Assembly (NCBI RefSeq): GCF_031921685.1 | Contig: NZ_JAPDHU010000001.1 | Location: forward strand, 2,108,001-2,172,000 | Direction of reading: 5' to 3' | Source: Terripilifer sp031921685 | GTDB taxonomy: Bacteria > Pseudomonadota > Alphaproteobacteria > Rhizobiales > Beijerinckiaceae | DNA length: 64,000 nt | Shown: piece after piece, positions 19,261 through 27,771 of the stretch | How the letters are laid out: each line of letters begins with the position of its first letter | How positions within the stretch are numbered: the stretch's first letter is position 1 | Notes under the pieces: model-generated | Told to the model about the DNA's origin: nothing | The model's database searches: none | What the model saw: only the letters and a program-made list of their open reading frames with translations | Program-made: the position numbers and the translations under genes

Positions 19261-20739
19261 GTGACTGATTTTGCGGCTCTCGGCGTTGCCGAGACCATCC
19301 TCCGTGCTCTGCGCAAGGAGGGCTATGAAACGCCGACGCCGATCCAGGCGCAGGCCATTCCCCATCTCATCAAAGGCCATGATCTGCTCGGCATCGCCCA
19401 GACGGGCACCGGCAAGACGGCGGCCTTTGCTTTGCCGATCCTCACCCGCTTCGCCGCCGAGCGGAAAGTCGCTGAGCCGCGCCGGGCGCGTGCTCTGGTG
19501 CTGGCGCCGACGCGCGAACTGGTGGCGCAGATTGCCGAAAGCTTTCGCGCCTACAGCCGCTTCATGGGCATCCAGGTGGCGGCCGTGGTCGGCGGCGTCT
19601 CCTATGGCGCCCAAGTGAAAGCGCTGACGCGCGGCGTCGACGTGCTCGTCGCCACACCGGGCCGGCTGCTCGACCATATGGACTCCGGCAATATCAGCCT
19701 GGCGACCACGGATATCGTCGTGCTCGACGAGGCCGATCACATGTTCGATCTCGGCTTCATCGTGCCGATCCGGAAAATCCTGGCCAAACTGCCCAAGCAG
19801 CGCCAGAGCCTGTTTTTCTCGGCCACCATGCCGAAGGAGATTGCCACCCTGGCCGCCGAATTCCTCAAGAATCCGGTGCAGGTGGCGGTGACGCCGGTGG
19901 CGACCACCGCCGAGCGCGTGCGCCAGGAGGTCATCATGGTCGATGGCGGCGCCAAGCAGAACATCCTCATCGAGCTTCTGAAGAACGACGAGTTCCAGCG
20001 CACCATCGTCTTCACCCGCACCAAGCGCGGTGCCGATCGCGTCAGCAAGGCGCTGGACATTTCGAAAATTCCGTCGGCCGCGATCCATGGCAACAAGAGC
20101 CAGGGGCAGCGGGTGCGGGCGCTCGACGATTTCAGGCAGGGGCGCATCCGCGTTCTGGTCGCCACCGATATCGCGGCGCGCGGCATCGATGTTCCCGGCG
20201 TCACGCATGTCATCAACTTCGAACTGCCGGAAGTGCCGGAGAGCTACGTGCACCGCATCGGCCGCACGGCGCGTGCCGGCGCCGAGGGCGTTGCCGTCTC
20301 GCTGTGCGAGAACAGTGAGCGCGCGCTGCTGCGCGGCATCGAGAAACTGACGCGCATGGCCATTCCGGCTGTCGAGCGGCGCACGTCGCCGCCGCCGTCG
20401 GGCACGCCTTATGCCGAGCGCCAGGCCAAGAAACCGCATCGCAAGGGTCAGAATGCCGGTCCGCGCGGCGGACAGCATCCGCAAGGTCATCGTCAGGATC
20501 AGCGTCAAGACCAGCGTTCTGCCGGTCCGCGTGGGCCCGCGCCGGTTCGGGGCGAACCGGGCGTGCAGGCCACCCATGCGCCGGGCGGCAAGCCCTATGC
20601 GAACCCTCATGCCGGCAAGCGCCATTTTGGCAAACCGGGTTCGGGCAAGCCGGGCTTCGGCAAGCCGAATGGCGGCCAACAGGGGCAAAAGCGCTGGGCC
20701 GGCGGCGATCGCGGCCGGGGCCAGACGGCGGCGCCGTAA
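19261..20739 (+). CDS. DEAD-box ATP-dependent RNA helicase, RhlE-like
   Basis: Unwinds RNA duplexes during ribosome assembly or mRNA turnover. The GTG at 19261 gives 492 residues starting VTDFAALGVAETILRAL; the frame is open back to 19150 without family match. Motifs in order: Q motif TPTPIQAQAIP (about 24-34), I AQTGTGKT (46-53), Ia PTRELVAQ, Ib TPGRLLD, II DEAD, III SAT, IV IVFTRTKRGAD, V ATDIAARGIDVPGV, VI HRIGRTARAG. The C-terminal 120 residues are a Gly/Lys/Gln/His-rich tail with GKPGFGKPNGG repeats, probably an RNA-binding extension. Confidence 0.93.
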   Translation: MTDFAALGVAETILRALRKEGYETPTPIQAQAIPHLIKGHDLLGIAQTGTGKTAAFALPILTRFAAERKVAEPRRARALVLAPTRELVAQIAESFRAYSRFMGIQVAAVVGGVSYGAQVKALTRGVDVLVATPGRLLDHMDSGNISLATTDIVVLDEADHMFDLGFIVPIRKILAKLPKQRQSLFFSATMPKEIATLAAEFLKNPVQVAVTPVATTAERVRQEVIMVDGGAKQNILIELLKNDEFQRTIVFTRTKRGADRVSKALDISKIPSAAIHGNKSQGQRVRALDDFRQGRIRVLVATDIAARGIDVPGVTHVINFELPEVPESYVHRIGRTARAGAEGVAVSLCENSERALLRGIEKLTRMAIPAVERRTSPPPSGTPYAERQAKKPHRKGQNAGPRGGQHPQGHRQDQRQDQRSAGPRGPAPVRGEPGVQATHAPGGKPYANPHAGKRHFGKPGSGKPGFGKPNGGQQGQKRWAGGDRGRGQTAAP

Positions 20740-20758
20740 TCCGAGACAGATTTTTGGC

Positions 20759-20789
20759 ACGGGCGGCTTTGGCCGCCCGTTTGCTTTCG
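20759..20789 (+). terminator. Terminator after the DEAD-box helicase
   Basis: ACGGGCGGC (20759-20767) and GCCGCCCGT (20772-20780) form a 9-bp stem with loop TTTG, followed by TTGCTTTC. It lies 20 bases after the stop codon. Confidence 0.65.
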
Positions 20790-20853
20790 TGGCGCTTGCC
20801 GTTGCCCGAGCAAGGACTATGGTGCGCCGCCTTGAGAGGTAGCGGAGTTTTGG

Positions 20854-21732
20854 GTGGTCGGCGCAGGCACGAATAAAACGCAAACCAATATTGCCGGCGG
20901 CCCGGCCGTCATCCTGGTGCGGCCGCAGCTTGCCGTTAACATCGGCATGTGTGCGCGGGCGATGGCCAATTTCGGCCTCGACGATCTGCGCCTGGTCAAT
21001 CCGCGCGAGGGCTGGCCGCGCACCGGCGCTTTGCGCAAGGGCGCCAATGCGGCCGCTGCCGGCGCGGTGCATCTGCTCGAAGGTGCGAAACTCTACGACA
21101 GCCTGGAAGCGGCGGTCGCCGATCTCAATTTTGTCTGGGCGACGACCGCGCGCGAACGCGGCCAGGGCAAGCGGGTCGAAGCGCCTGAGGTCGCCATGCG
21201 CGAGACCCAGGCGGGTGTCGTCACGGGCGCCAAGCACGGCATTCTCTTCGGCCCCGAGCGCACCGGGCTCGACAGCGACGAGGTGGCGCTCGCCGATGCG
21301 ATCATCACCTTCCCGGTCAATCCGGCCTATGCTTCGCTGAATCTGGCGCAGGCGGTCTTGCTCACCGGCTATGAATGGTTCCGCGCCGCCCATGGCAGCG
21401 CGATGCCTTTCGCCACGCCGGAACGCTCGCATCCGGCAACGCGTGAGATGATCGTGTCCTTCTTCGCCTATTTCGAGAGCAAGCTCGAAGAAGGCGGTTT
21501 CTTCCGGCCGGCGAGCAAGAGGCCGAGCATGCAGCGCAATCTGCGCAACATGTTCCACCGCATGCAATTGACCGAGCAGGACGTGCGCACGCTCTGGGGT
21601 GCCATCGTGCGCATCGCCGAGGGGCCGCGGCTCGAAGCCAAGACGCGGCGGCGGCAGAAACAGGCCCAGCAGGAAGAGGCCGAGGCTGGTCAAGAGGCAG
21701 AGAGCGCGGTAGGCAAGCTGCGAGACGAATAA
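20854..21732 (+). CDS. trmJ: SPOUT-family tRNA/rRNA 2'-O-methyltransferase, TrmJ-like
   Basis: A knotted-fold methyltransferase, probably making the 2'-O-methyl mark at position 32 of tRNA. The 292-residue protein has motif 1 at residues 23-40 (RPQLAVNIGMCARAMANF), motif 2 near 128-138 (GILFGPERTGL) and motif 3 near 154-164 (NPAYASLNLAQ), in the usual SpoU order. The C-terminal helical part (MQRNLRNMFHRMQLTEQDVRTLWG) is typical of TrmJ rather than plain TrmH. Start is GTG with AGCGGAG upstream. The final 30 residues are Glu/Gln-rich. Confidence 0.85.
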   Translation: MVGAGTNKTQTNIAGGPAVILVRPQLAVNIGMCARAMANFGLDDLRLVNPREGWPRTGALRKGANAAAAGAVHLLEGAKLYDSLEAAVADLNFVWATTARERGQGKRVEAPEVAMRETQAGVVTGAKHGILFGPERTGLDSDEVALADAIITFPVNPAYASLNLAQAVLLTGYEWFRAAHGSAMPFATPERSHPATREMIVSFFAYFESKLEEGGFFRPASKRPSMQRNLRNMFHRMQLTEQDVRTLWGAIVRIAEGPRLEAKTRRRQKQAQQEEAEAGQEAESAVGKLRDE

Positions 21733-21757
21733 ACAGCAAACCGCAGGGAGGACATCG

Positions 21758-22483
21758 ATGACCATTCTCTTGGTGCATGGCGCGTGGGCAGGCGCGTGGT
21801 CGTGGCGCGATACGGCACGGCTTTTGCGCAAGCAGGGGTTCGATGTCTATGCGCCGTCGATGACGGGCATTGCGGAGCGCTCCCATGTCGATCCCCGCCA
21901 GGTGACGTTGTCGACGCATATCGCCGATATTTCAGGCCTGATGCGCTATGAGGAATTGGAAAACGTTCTGGTCGTCGGGCACAGCTATGGTGGCATGGTG
22001 ATCACCGGCGCGGTCGATCGCGAACCGCAGCGTGTAGCCGGCATGGTTTATCTCGATGCCTTCTTGCCCAAGAGTGGGCAGGCGCTGTGGGACCTGGTCG
22101 GCGAACAGGGGGCCGATCTGCACAAGAAGGCAGCCCTCGCCCATGACGGTGGCTATTCAGTACCTCGCCCCAATGTGCCGCCGATGCCGCCAGAACTGGC
22201 GGCGCAATGGGCGCCGTTGTTCACGCCGCAGCCGGTCGACACCTTGTCGGAAAAATGGGTTTCGGTGCGACCTGAAGCGCAGCGCACCTGGCCCAGACGG
22301 CATTACATTCTCTGCACGACCAATAAAAGCTCGCCCTTCCATCAGTTCGCCGACGAGGTGAAGGGCAAGCCCGATTGGGATTACAGCGAATTCGACGCGC
22401 CGCATGACGTGGTGCGTTCGCACCCGGAGATGACGGCCAACCGCATTGCCGAGATCGCGCGAGGGTGGGGCGTCAAGGAATAA
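21758..22483 (+). CDS. Alpha/beta-fold hydrolase (esterase-like)
   Basis: A 241-residue cytosolic alpha/beta hydrolase of the plant methylesterase / RutD-like group. The oxyanion HG is at residues 7-8 (LLVHGAWAGAWSW), the nucleophile elbow GHSYGG has Ser76, and the last part has DAPHDVVRSHPEMTANRI with a candidate catalytic His. A good ribosome site (GCAGGGAGG) precedes the ATG. Substrate unknown. Confidence 0.8.
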   Translation: MTILLVHGAWAGAWSWRDTARLLRKQGFDVYAPSMTGIAERSHVDPRQVTLSTHIADISGLMRYEELENVLVVGHSYGGMVITGAVDREPQRVAGMVYLDAFLPKSGQALWDLVGEQGADLHKKAALAHDGGYSVPRPNVPPMPPELAAQWAPLFTPQPVDTLSEKWVSVRPEAQRTWPRRHYILCTTNKSSPFHQFADEVKGKPDWDYSEFDAPHDVVRSHPEMTANRIAEIARGWGVKE

Positions 22484-22491
22484 GGGTCTCA

Positions 22492-22603
22492 CCGTCATTG
22501 CGAGCGTAGCGAAGCAAACCAGGGGCAAACGGTAGAACGGTGAAACCGTGATTTCGTGCCGTGGCCCTGGATTGCTTCGTCGCTATGCTCCTCGCAATGA
22601 CGG
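22492..22603. repeat. Palindromic dispersed repeat, family A, copy 2
   Basis: CCGTCATTGCGAGCGTAGCG at the left and the complementary TATGCTCCTCGCAATGACGG at the right enclose a shorter palindrome (GGTAGAACGGTGAAACCG). The ends are almost identical to those of 15607-15742, while the middle differs. It follows the hydrolase stop by 8 bases and could also act as a terminator-like hairpin. Confidence 0.75.
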
Positions 22604-22627
22604 CTTGAAGCGCATCCGTCAGTCCAA

Positions 22628-22861
22628 TCAGCAGACGATGATGCGCTGTCCGTTACGCAACTCCCGGTGGCAAGGCGCGGGGCGCCAGCCGCCGTGCGGC
22701 CCCCATCCGCCATAATAGGTCTTGGCTTGATAGCTCTGCGACGGACTTTGATTAAAGACGAAACCATGGCCGCCATGGAAGCCTCTGGCGGAGGCGCCGG
22801 TGGCGGCCAGGCCGATGGACGCGAAGGTTGCGAGCGTAAGCGCGAGTGCGAGCTTTGGCAT
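22628..22861 (-). CDS. Small exported protein, unknown
   Basis: A 77-residue protein from the ATG at 22861, with CCAGGAG eight bases before it. Residues 1-25 are a clear signal peptide (MPKLALALTLATFASIGLA, then ATGASARG). The mature part is small, Gly/His/Trp-rich (GGWGPHGGWRPAPCHRELRNGQRIIVC) with two cysteines that could form a disulfide. No family recognised; periplasmic. Confidence 0.6.
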   Translation of the reverse strand: MPKLALALTLATFASIGLAATGASARGFHGGHGFVFNQSPSQSYQAKTYYGGWGPHGGWRPAPCHRELRNGQRIIVC

Positions 22862-23061
22862 GATGCATCTCCTGGTGGGAAGGCAGGCATCCTTGTGGTG
22901 CCAAAGGCCTCGACCACGGGTGAAAGCCCGCATAGTCCGCGTGGGGACGGCGTGTCCTGGGACACAGGTCGGATTTGTCCGCCGCCATGAGTGGCTCTCG
23001 CCGCGAAAATCAGAGATACTAAGTCAGGTGTTCCTGGAGCAGGCTTTGAGGGAGAAAGCCG

Positions 23062-23514
23062 ATGACGCTTGGAGCAAGGCTCGGATCGCATTTCTCTGTC
23101 AGCGGTCGCATGAGTGGCCACGAATATCGGCGCCTTATGTTACGCCTCATCTACCTGTCGGCCGCCGTCATGGTGGCTGGGATATTCCTGGCATCACTGG
23201 GCGTTCGCTTTGCAGGCTATGCGGCGGTGGCAATGATAGCGGCGATCTGGCTGGTCAATGGCGCTGCGTTTGTGCGTCGATTCCATGACCGAAATCGAAC
23301 GGGTTGGTGGTTGTTATTTGCGATCCTCACGTTTTTCCTGGCGCTTTATTTCGAGGGACTGGACAAGGCCAAGGGGATCGGGCCGACGGGCGTCCTGCTG
23401 TTCCAATTGGCCGTCATCCTCGTCAATCTCTGGCTCATCGTCGAGCTATACGTGCTCAAGGGAACGGCCGGCCCTAACCGATTCGGTTCTGATCCACTGG
23501 ACGAGGAGCTGTAA
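23062..23514 (+). CDS. DUF805-like membrane protein
   Basis: A 150-residue inner-membrane protein with about four helices (near 30-45, 50-68, 82-98, 108-128). The motif VRRFHDRNRTGWWLL is the signature of the DUF805 family. The N-terminal FSVSGRMSGHEYRR is also typical. Function of the family is not known. The ORF ends right at the convergent murD2 stop. Confidence 0.75.
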   Translation: MTLGARLGSHFSVSGRMSGHEYRRLMLRLIYLSAAVMVAGIFLASLGVRFAGYAAVAMIAAIWLVNGAAFVRRFHDRNRTGWWLLFAILTFFLALYFEGLDKAKGIGPTGVLLFQLAVILVNLWLIVELYVLKGTAGPNRFGSDPLDEEL

Positions 23515-24822
23515 CTAAGCGGTCGTCGCCAATGCTTTGAAGCGGTCGCCACGTTCCTCGAAATTGCGGAACTGGCCGAAGCTCGGTGCCGCTGGGGAGA
23601 GCATGATGACGCCATCTTGCGGCACGCGCGCCATGGCTTCGCGCACAGCCTGCTGTAAATCATCGACCGGCACGATGGGGAAGGGCCAGTCGCGCCCCTG
23701 CATCTCCTCGGCGATGCGCCGGCCGGTATCGGGCAGCAGCAGTAATGCCGAGAGGCCTGCGCCCGGCAGATAATCGAGCAGCGCCGCGTGGTTCTGGCCG
23801 CGATCGTTGCCGCCGAGAATGAGCACGCAGGGCAGACCGCGATAGGCTTCGAGCGCGACGAGGGTGGCTTCCGGTACGGTCGAGATCGAATCGTTGACGC
23901 AGAGCACGCCATTGTTGGCGCGGAACTCTTCCTGGCGGTGGCGCAATTGCGCGAAGTCGGGAATGGCGACGCGTTCGCACAATCCCGTCACGCCGAGATC
24001 ATCGGCCACCGCGCAGGCGGCGGCCAGATTTTCCAGATTGTGATTGCCGCGCAGAGGGAACTGGCTGGTGTCGACTTTCTGCTGCCGGAAGAACAGCGCA
24101 CCGTCGCGCACATGGAAGCCATCGTCGCGATTGTACCACAGGACGTTGGCGCGCTCAGCCGCATGCGTGCGCAGGCCTTCGTTGCCGTGGTTGAGGACGG
24201 CGCGCGTCTTTGGATCGGCGATCAAGCGCAGTTTATCGGCGTGATATTGCGCGATCGAACCGTGCCAAGGCACATGATCGACATAGAGATTGGTGATCAC
24301 CGCCATCGAGGGCGCAGAGCCAAGATCGGCGATCTGATAGGAGGAGAGTTCCAGCACCGTATGATCGCGGCCGGCTTTCTGGCCAAGCGCTGCGACGCCG
24401 ACATTGCCGAGCAACGCCACATCGCGCCCGGCTTGGCGTAGGATGTGATCGATGAGGCGCGAGGTCGTGCTTTTGCCCTTGGTGCCCGTGACGGCAATGG
24501 TGTGGGCACTGGCATTTTCCTCGAACCACAGATTGGTGGCCGAGGTGATTGTCGCGCCAAGCGCGCGGGCGGCTGTTGCTTCCGGTCGATAGAGGCTGAT
24601 GCCGGGGCTTTTGACGATCAGGTCGAAAGGCTCGCTGCGCAGCGCTTGTCCCGCCGCTTCGCCGGTGACGGTGCGAACATCCGCCGGCGGCGGGGTATCG
24701 AGGGGCGTGTCGTTGAGAACGGTAAACATGTCCGTCGGATGCAGCGCCTGCAAATGGGCGAGTGCCGCCTGGCCTTCGCGGCCATAGCCCCAGATGGCGA
24801 TGGTGTGCGGCTTAGCGGACAT
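23515..24822 (-). CDS. murD2: UDP-N-acetylmuramoyl-L-alanine--L-glutamate ligase, MurD2
   Basis: A Mur ligase of about 435 residues. The N-terminal Rossmann part begins HTIAIWGYGREGQAAL; the ATP loop is TGTKGKSTTSRL; the central domain has ELSSYQIADL and NLYVDHVPWHGS; the C-terminal domain has LILGGNDRGQNH and MLSPAAPSFGQF. This is the MurD pattern. Its partner just upstream is a MurL-type epimerase, whose stop overlaps this start by 11 bases, so I assign MurD2, which adds L-Glu to UDP-MurNAc-L-Ala. ATG at 24822 is chosen (MSAKPHTIAI); in-frame ATGs at 24828 and 24843 are possible. The main alternative is an ordinary MurD using D-Glu. Confidence 0.82.
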   Translation of the reverse strand: MSAKPHTIAIWGYGREGQAALAHLQALHPTDMFTVLNDTPLDTPPPADVRTVTGEAAGQALRSEPFDLIVKSPGISLYRPEATAARALGATITSATNLWFEENASAHTIAVTGTKGKSTTSRLIDHILRQAGRDVALLGNVGVAALGQKAGRDHTVLELSSYQIADLGSAPSMAVITNLYVDHVPWHGSIAQYHADKLRLIADPKTRAVLNHGNEGLRTHAAERANVLWYNRDDGFHVRDGALFFRQQKVDTSQFPLRGNHNLENLAAACAVADDLGVTGLCERVAIPDFAQLRHRQEEFRANNGVLCVNDSISTVPEATLVALEAYRGLPCVLILGGNDRGQNHAALLDYLPGAGLSALLLLPDTGRRIAEEMQGRDWPFPIVPVDDLQQAVREAMARVPQDGVIMLSPAAPSFGQFRNFEERGDRFKALATTA

Positions 24823-26176
24823 AGGCATCGAGCATGGCGGCATAGCGAGGCGGCAAGGCGTGGTCGGGCGACGGTGTCATCAGCTCGTCCCAGATCTCCT
24901 GCCAATTTGGCATCAAGGGTTTGAGGCGTGGCGCCAGCGCGCGAATGACGGCGGCGTCCTGCCATTCGGGCCGTTCGGCGAGACGCAGCAATGCCGCGCC
25001 GGACTCGGCGATCTCGCCGACGCATTCCCAGGGCTTGTGGCCGGAGAGACCCATCAATTCCTCATAGCCCTGGATCTGCGATGGATCGTCGAGCATGTTC
25101 TTGCCGAGAATGCCCTCGATGCGCGGCTTCTCCATCGCATTGGCGAGGATGAGAAAGGTGAAGCGGCATTTCGGGCAATCGCCGCACCAGCGCTTCGGCT
25201 CCTGTTTTGGATTGATCTGAAAGGCGCGGTTGCAGGAGGTGAAGGCGTGGTCGTAGCGGCTCACGCGCGCCATCAACTGGCCGATATGGGCTTCCGATAA
25301 AGGCCGCAACAGCGAGAAATAGCTCAAGTTCTCGTCGATATGGCGTGCCACATAGGCTGAAAGATCGCGCTCTGCGCCGGTGGTCTTGGAGAACTGATGG
25401 TTGATGTCGCGGCCGTCGACGCTGACGTTGCCTTGGTCGGCGGAACGCTCGTTCGACAGGATCACCGCATCGAAGCCGTAGACGAAACTGGCGGCGAGCG
25501 CGATGAAGCTGACGATGGCGGTGATCGGCACATGGCCGTTGAGCGCGCCTTTCTCGTTCAGTTCGAACAGCAGCGGGTCGAGCTTGCGTGTCACCTTGGC
25601 GAAGGGCAGGCCGCTGGCGGCGGCGGATTCGAGAATGGGCTTTTTCGGATTGACGGCGAACAGGCTCATCGGTTCGCCGCCGGCCCGCAGCATTTCGACC
25701 GAGACGAGCGAATCCTTGCCGCCGCCGATCAGTACGGCAGCGCGGCGCGTCAGCGGCGCATGGCCGGCCTGGCGCACGGGACGGGTGTCTTCGAAACGCG
25801 CATTGAGGAAATCGACGCGCGAAGCGACGTCGAGCTTATTGCGCACGCCGAATTCGCCGAGCCCGTCGACATAAAGGGTCTGGAAGAAGCGGCGCTGTTC
25901 ATCGTCGAGGCTAGTGCCGCGGACGACGAACTGACGGGGCAGGCAGGTCTTGTAATAGGAGACGCCGGCCAGGATATGCAGCGCCTCGAGCGCTGCCTCG
26001 AAACCGGGGCGCAGCGGCGAGCCGGCTGAGGGCAGCGGCGCCTCGAAGGTCAGGCGCTCGGTGAAAGCGATCGTGTCGCCAAGCCGGTAGTTCAGCGCCA
26101 CTTCGCGCGCCGTCTCGTCGATGGCGAAACCGTCGAAAGTGAATGTGTCGGGCCAGTCAGTCATGGGGTCTTGCAT
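24812..26176 (-). CDS. murL: UDP-MurNAc-L-alanyl-L-glutamate epimerase, MurL
   Basis: In the route described in Xanthomonas, MurL converts the terminal L-Glu of UDP-MurNAc-L-Ala-L-Glu to D-Glu with ATP, so glutamate racemase is not needed. This 454-residue protein (450 from the second ATG) has a nucleotide loop at 149-157 (LIGGGKDSL, a PP-loop-like GGGKDS), then ILSNERSADQGN, and a cysteine cluster WCGDCPKCRF at 330-339 preceded by SCNRAFQ. These features and the tight coupling to a MurD-type ligase support MurL. Assignment rests on recalled family features, not a search. Confidence 0.8.
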   Translation of the reverse strand: MQDPMTDWPDTFTFDGFAIDETAREVALNYRLGDTIAFTERLTFEAPLPSAGSPLRPGFEAALEALHILAGVSYYKTCLPRQFVVRGTSLDDEQRRFFQTLYVDGLGEFGVRNKLDVASRVDFLNARFEDTRPVRQAGHAPLTRRAAVLIGGGKDSLVSVEMLRAGGEPMSLFAVNPKKPILESAAASGLPFAKVTRKLDPLLFELNEKGALNGHVPITAIVSFIALAASFVYGFDAVILSNERSADQGNVSVDGRDINHQFSKTTGAERDLSAYVARHIDENLSYFSLLRPLSEAHIGQLMARVSRYDHAFTSCNRAFQINPKQEPKRWCGDCPKCRFTFLILANAMEKPRIEGILGKNMLDDPSQIQGYEELMGLSGHKPWECVGEIAESGAALLRLAERPEWQDAAVIRALAPRLKPLMPNWQEIWDELMTPSPDHALPPRYAAMLDAYVR

Positions 26177-26320
26177 GAGGGCTGTTGGGTGGCCCGCTTC
26201 GGCCGCGCCGTCAAGTCCGGTCTTTTGGCCTTGTTTCCAGGGCGATTGCGGAGAACAGGCTGTGCTTCCCCCGCCGAAGTGCTAGCCTGCCGGCTCGATC
26301 GAGCGACGTGGGAGCGAAAC

Positions 26321-26767
26321 ATGCATAGGCGCAATATCTTCAAGGCCGCGGCAGCAGCCGTTGGCGGCGTGTTTGCCACCAAGGCTATAGCTCAAGGCGC
26401 GGGCGGCGCGGCGAAAGTCTCCGCCAATAAAGTGGCCTATCATCTTTCGGACGCCGACAAGGTCGCTTTCGTGCTCGGCAATATCCAGAACCACCTCGAT
26501 GGCGGCCCGAAGGGCGTCGAGATCGTGCTGGTGGTGCACGGGCCGGCGCTGAAGGGTTTTCATGCCATGTCGGCCGATCCGGCCGTGTCGCAGAAGGTCG
26601 AGAATTTCTCCAAGGCCGGCGTCAAGTTCGATGCCTGCGGCAATACGTTGAAGGCGCAGAAGGTGGAGCTCGCCGATCTGGTGCCGGGCTTCAAAGTCGT
26701 GGAAGAGGGCGGTGTCGTGCGCCTCGCCGAACTGCAATCCCTCGGCTACGCCTATCTGAGGCCGTAA
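26321..26767 (+). CDS. Exported DsrE/DsrF-like protein
   Basis: A 148-residue protein. MHRRNIFKAAAAAVGGVFATKAIAQG looks like a twin-arginine type signal (HRRNIFK). The mature part follows the DsrE fold pattern: KVAYHLSDADKVAFVLGNIQNHLD, VEIVLVVHGPALKGF, and a single CGNTLKAQKVE cysteine where sulfur-carrier members have the active residue. Role: probably periplasmic sulfur handling or an unknown function. The stop is one base before the next start, so it is co-transcribed with the oxidoreductase. Confidence 0.75.
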   Translation: MHRRNIFKAAAAAVGGVFATKAIAQGAGGAAKVSANKVAYHLSDADKVAFVLGNIQNHLDGGPKGVEIVLVVHGPALKGFHAMSADPAVSQKVENFSKAGVKFDACGNTLKAQKVELADLVPGFKVVEEGGVVRLAELQSLGYAYLRP

Positions 26768-26768
26768 G

Positions 26769-27770
26769 ATGCCGCAGAACAAGGCGTTCATTCTGGCCTC
26801 GCGACCGTCGCGCGAGGTACCGGCGGGGCCGCACAATTTCCAGCTCGTCGAGCGCGAGGCCGCCGCGCCTGGAGAAGGCGAAGTGTTGGTGCGCCATCAC
26901 TATCTGTCGCTCGATCCCTATATGCGCGGGCGCATGAACGACGGCAAATCCTATGCGCAGCCGCAGCCCTTGGGCGAAGTGATGATCGGCGGCACGGTCG
27001 GCGAGGTGGTGGCCTCGCGCAATCCGCGCTTTGCCGTCGGCGATCGCGTGGTCGGCACCGGCGGCTGGCAGCTCTATGGCCTGAGCGACGGCAAGGGCCT
27101 GCGCAAGATCGAGCCGGGCACGCCGATCCAGGCGTGGCTCGGGCCGGTCGGCATGCCCGGCGTCACCGCCTGGTATGGTGTCACCCAGATCATCGCGCCC
27201 AAGGCCGGCGAAACCGTCTTGGTGTCGGCGGCGACCGGGGCTGTCGGTTCGGTCGTTGGGCAATTGGTGAAACTGGCGGGGGCGCGGGCGGTCGGCATCG
27301 CCGGCGGCCCGGAGAAATGCGCCTTCGCCGTCAGCGATCTTGGCTACGATGCCTGCGTCGATCATCGCGATGTTGATTTTCCGGCGCGGCTTAAAGAGGC
27401 GGTGCCTGATGGCATCAACGGCCTGTTCGAGAATGTCGGCGGCGAACCGTTTCGTCAGGCGATGCGGCGGCTCAATCCGTTCTCGCGCATCGCGCTCTGC
27501 GGTCTCGTCTCATCGGGCTATGACGGCACGCCGACGCCTTTGCCCGACGTGCGCGTGCTGCTCGATACGCGTTCGCGCCTCGAAGGCTTCATCGTCTCCG
27601 ATCATTTGTCCGTGTGGCCGCAGGCGCTCTCGGAACTCGCCGGCCACGTGGCCGCCGGGCGGCTACGCTGGCGCGAAAGCGTCGCTGAAGGACTTGAGGC
27701 TGCGCCGCAGGCGTTTTTCGCCATGCTGAAGGGCGGTAATTTCGGCAAGCAGTTGGTGAAGCTGATCTGA
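26769..27770 (+). CDS. NADP-dependent oxidoreductase, CurA/leukotriene-B4 dehydrogenase type
   Basis: A 333-residue zinc-free medium-chain reductase that reduces enones such as curcumin or 2-alkenals with NADPH. Signatures: LSLDPYMRGRMND near 45-60, GGTVGEVVASRNPRFAVGDRV, the hinge GMPGVTAWYGV, and the NADP loop VSAATGAVGSVVGQLVKLAG. Spaced one base from the DsrE-like gene and convergent (one base) with the HxlR regulator gene. Confidence 0.88.
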   Translation: MPQNKAFILASRPSREVPAGPHNFQLVEREAAAPGEGEVLVRHHYLSLDPYMRGRMNDGKSYAQPQPLGEVMIGGTVGEVVASRNPRFAVGDRVVGTGGWQLYGLSDGKGLRKIEPGTPIQAWLGPVGMPGVTAWYGVTQIIAPKAGETVLVSAATGAVGSVVGQLVKLAGARAVGIAGGPEKCAFAVSDLGYDACVDHRDVDFPARLKEAVPDGINGLFENVGGEPFRQAMRRLNPFSRIALCGLVSSGYDGTPTPLPDVRVLLDTRSRLEGFIVSDHLSVWPQALSELAGHVAAGRLRWRESVAEGLEAAPQAFFAMLKGGNFGKQLVKLI

Positions 27771-27771
27771 G

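Noticed and set aside
19063..21831. 922-codon open frame on the minus strand
   Set aside because: Antisense to the DEAD-box helicase and the TrmJ-like gene, both with clear motifs. The translation is Arg/Ala/His-rich without domain features, typical of GC-rich antisense frames.
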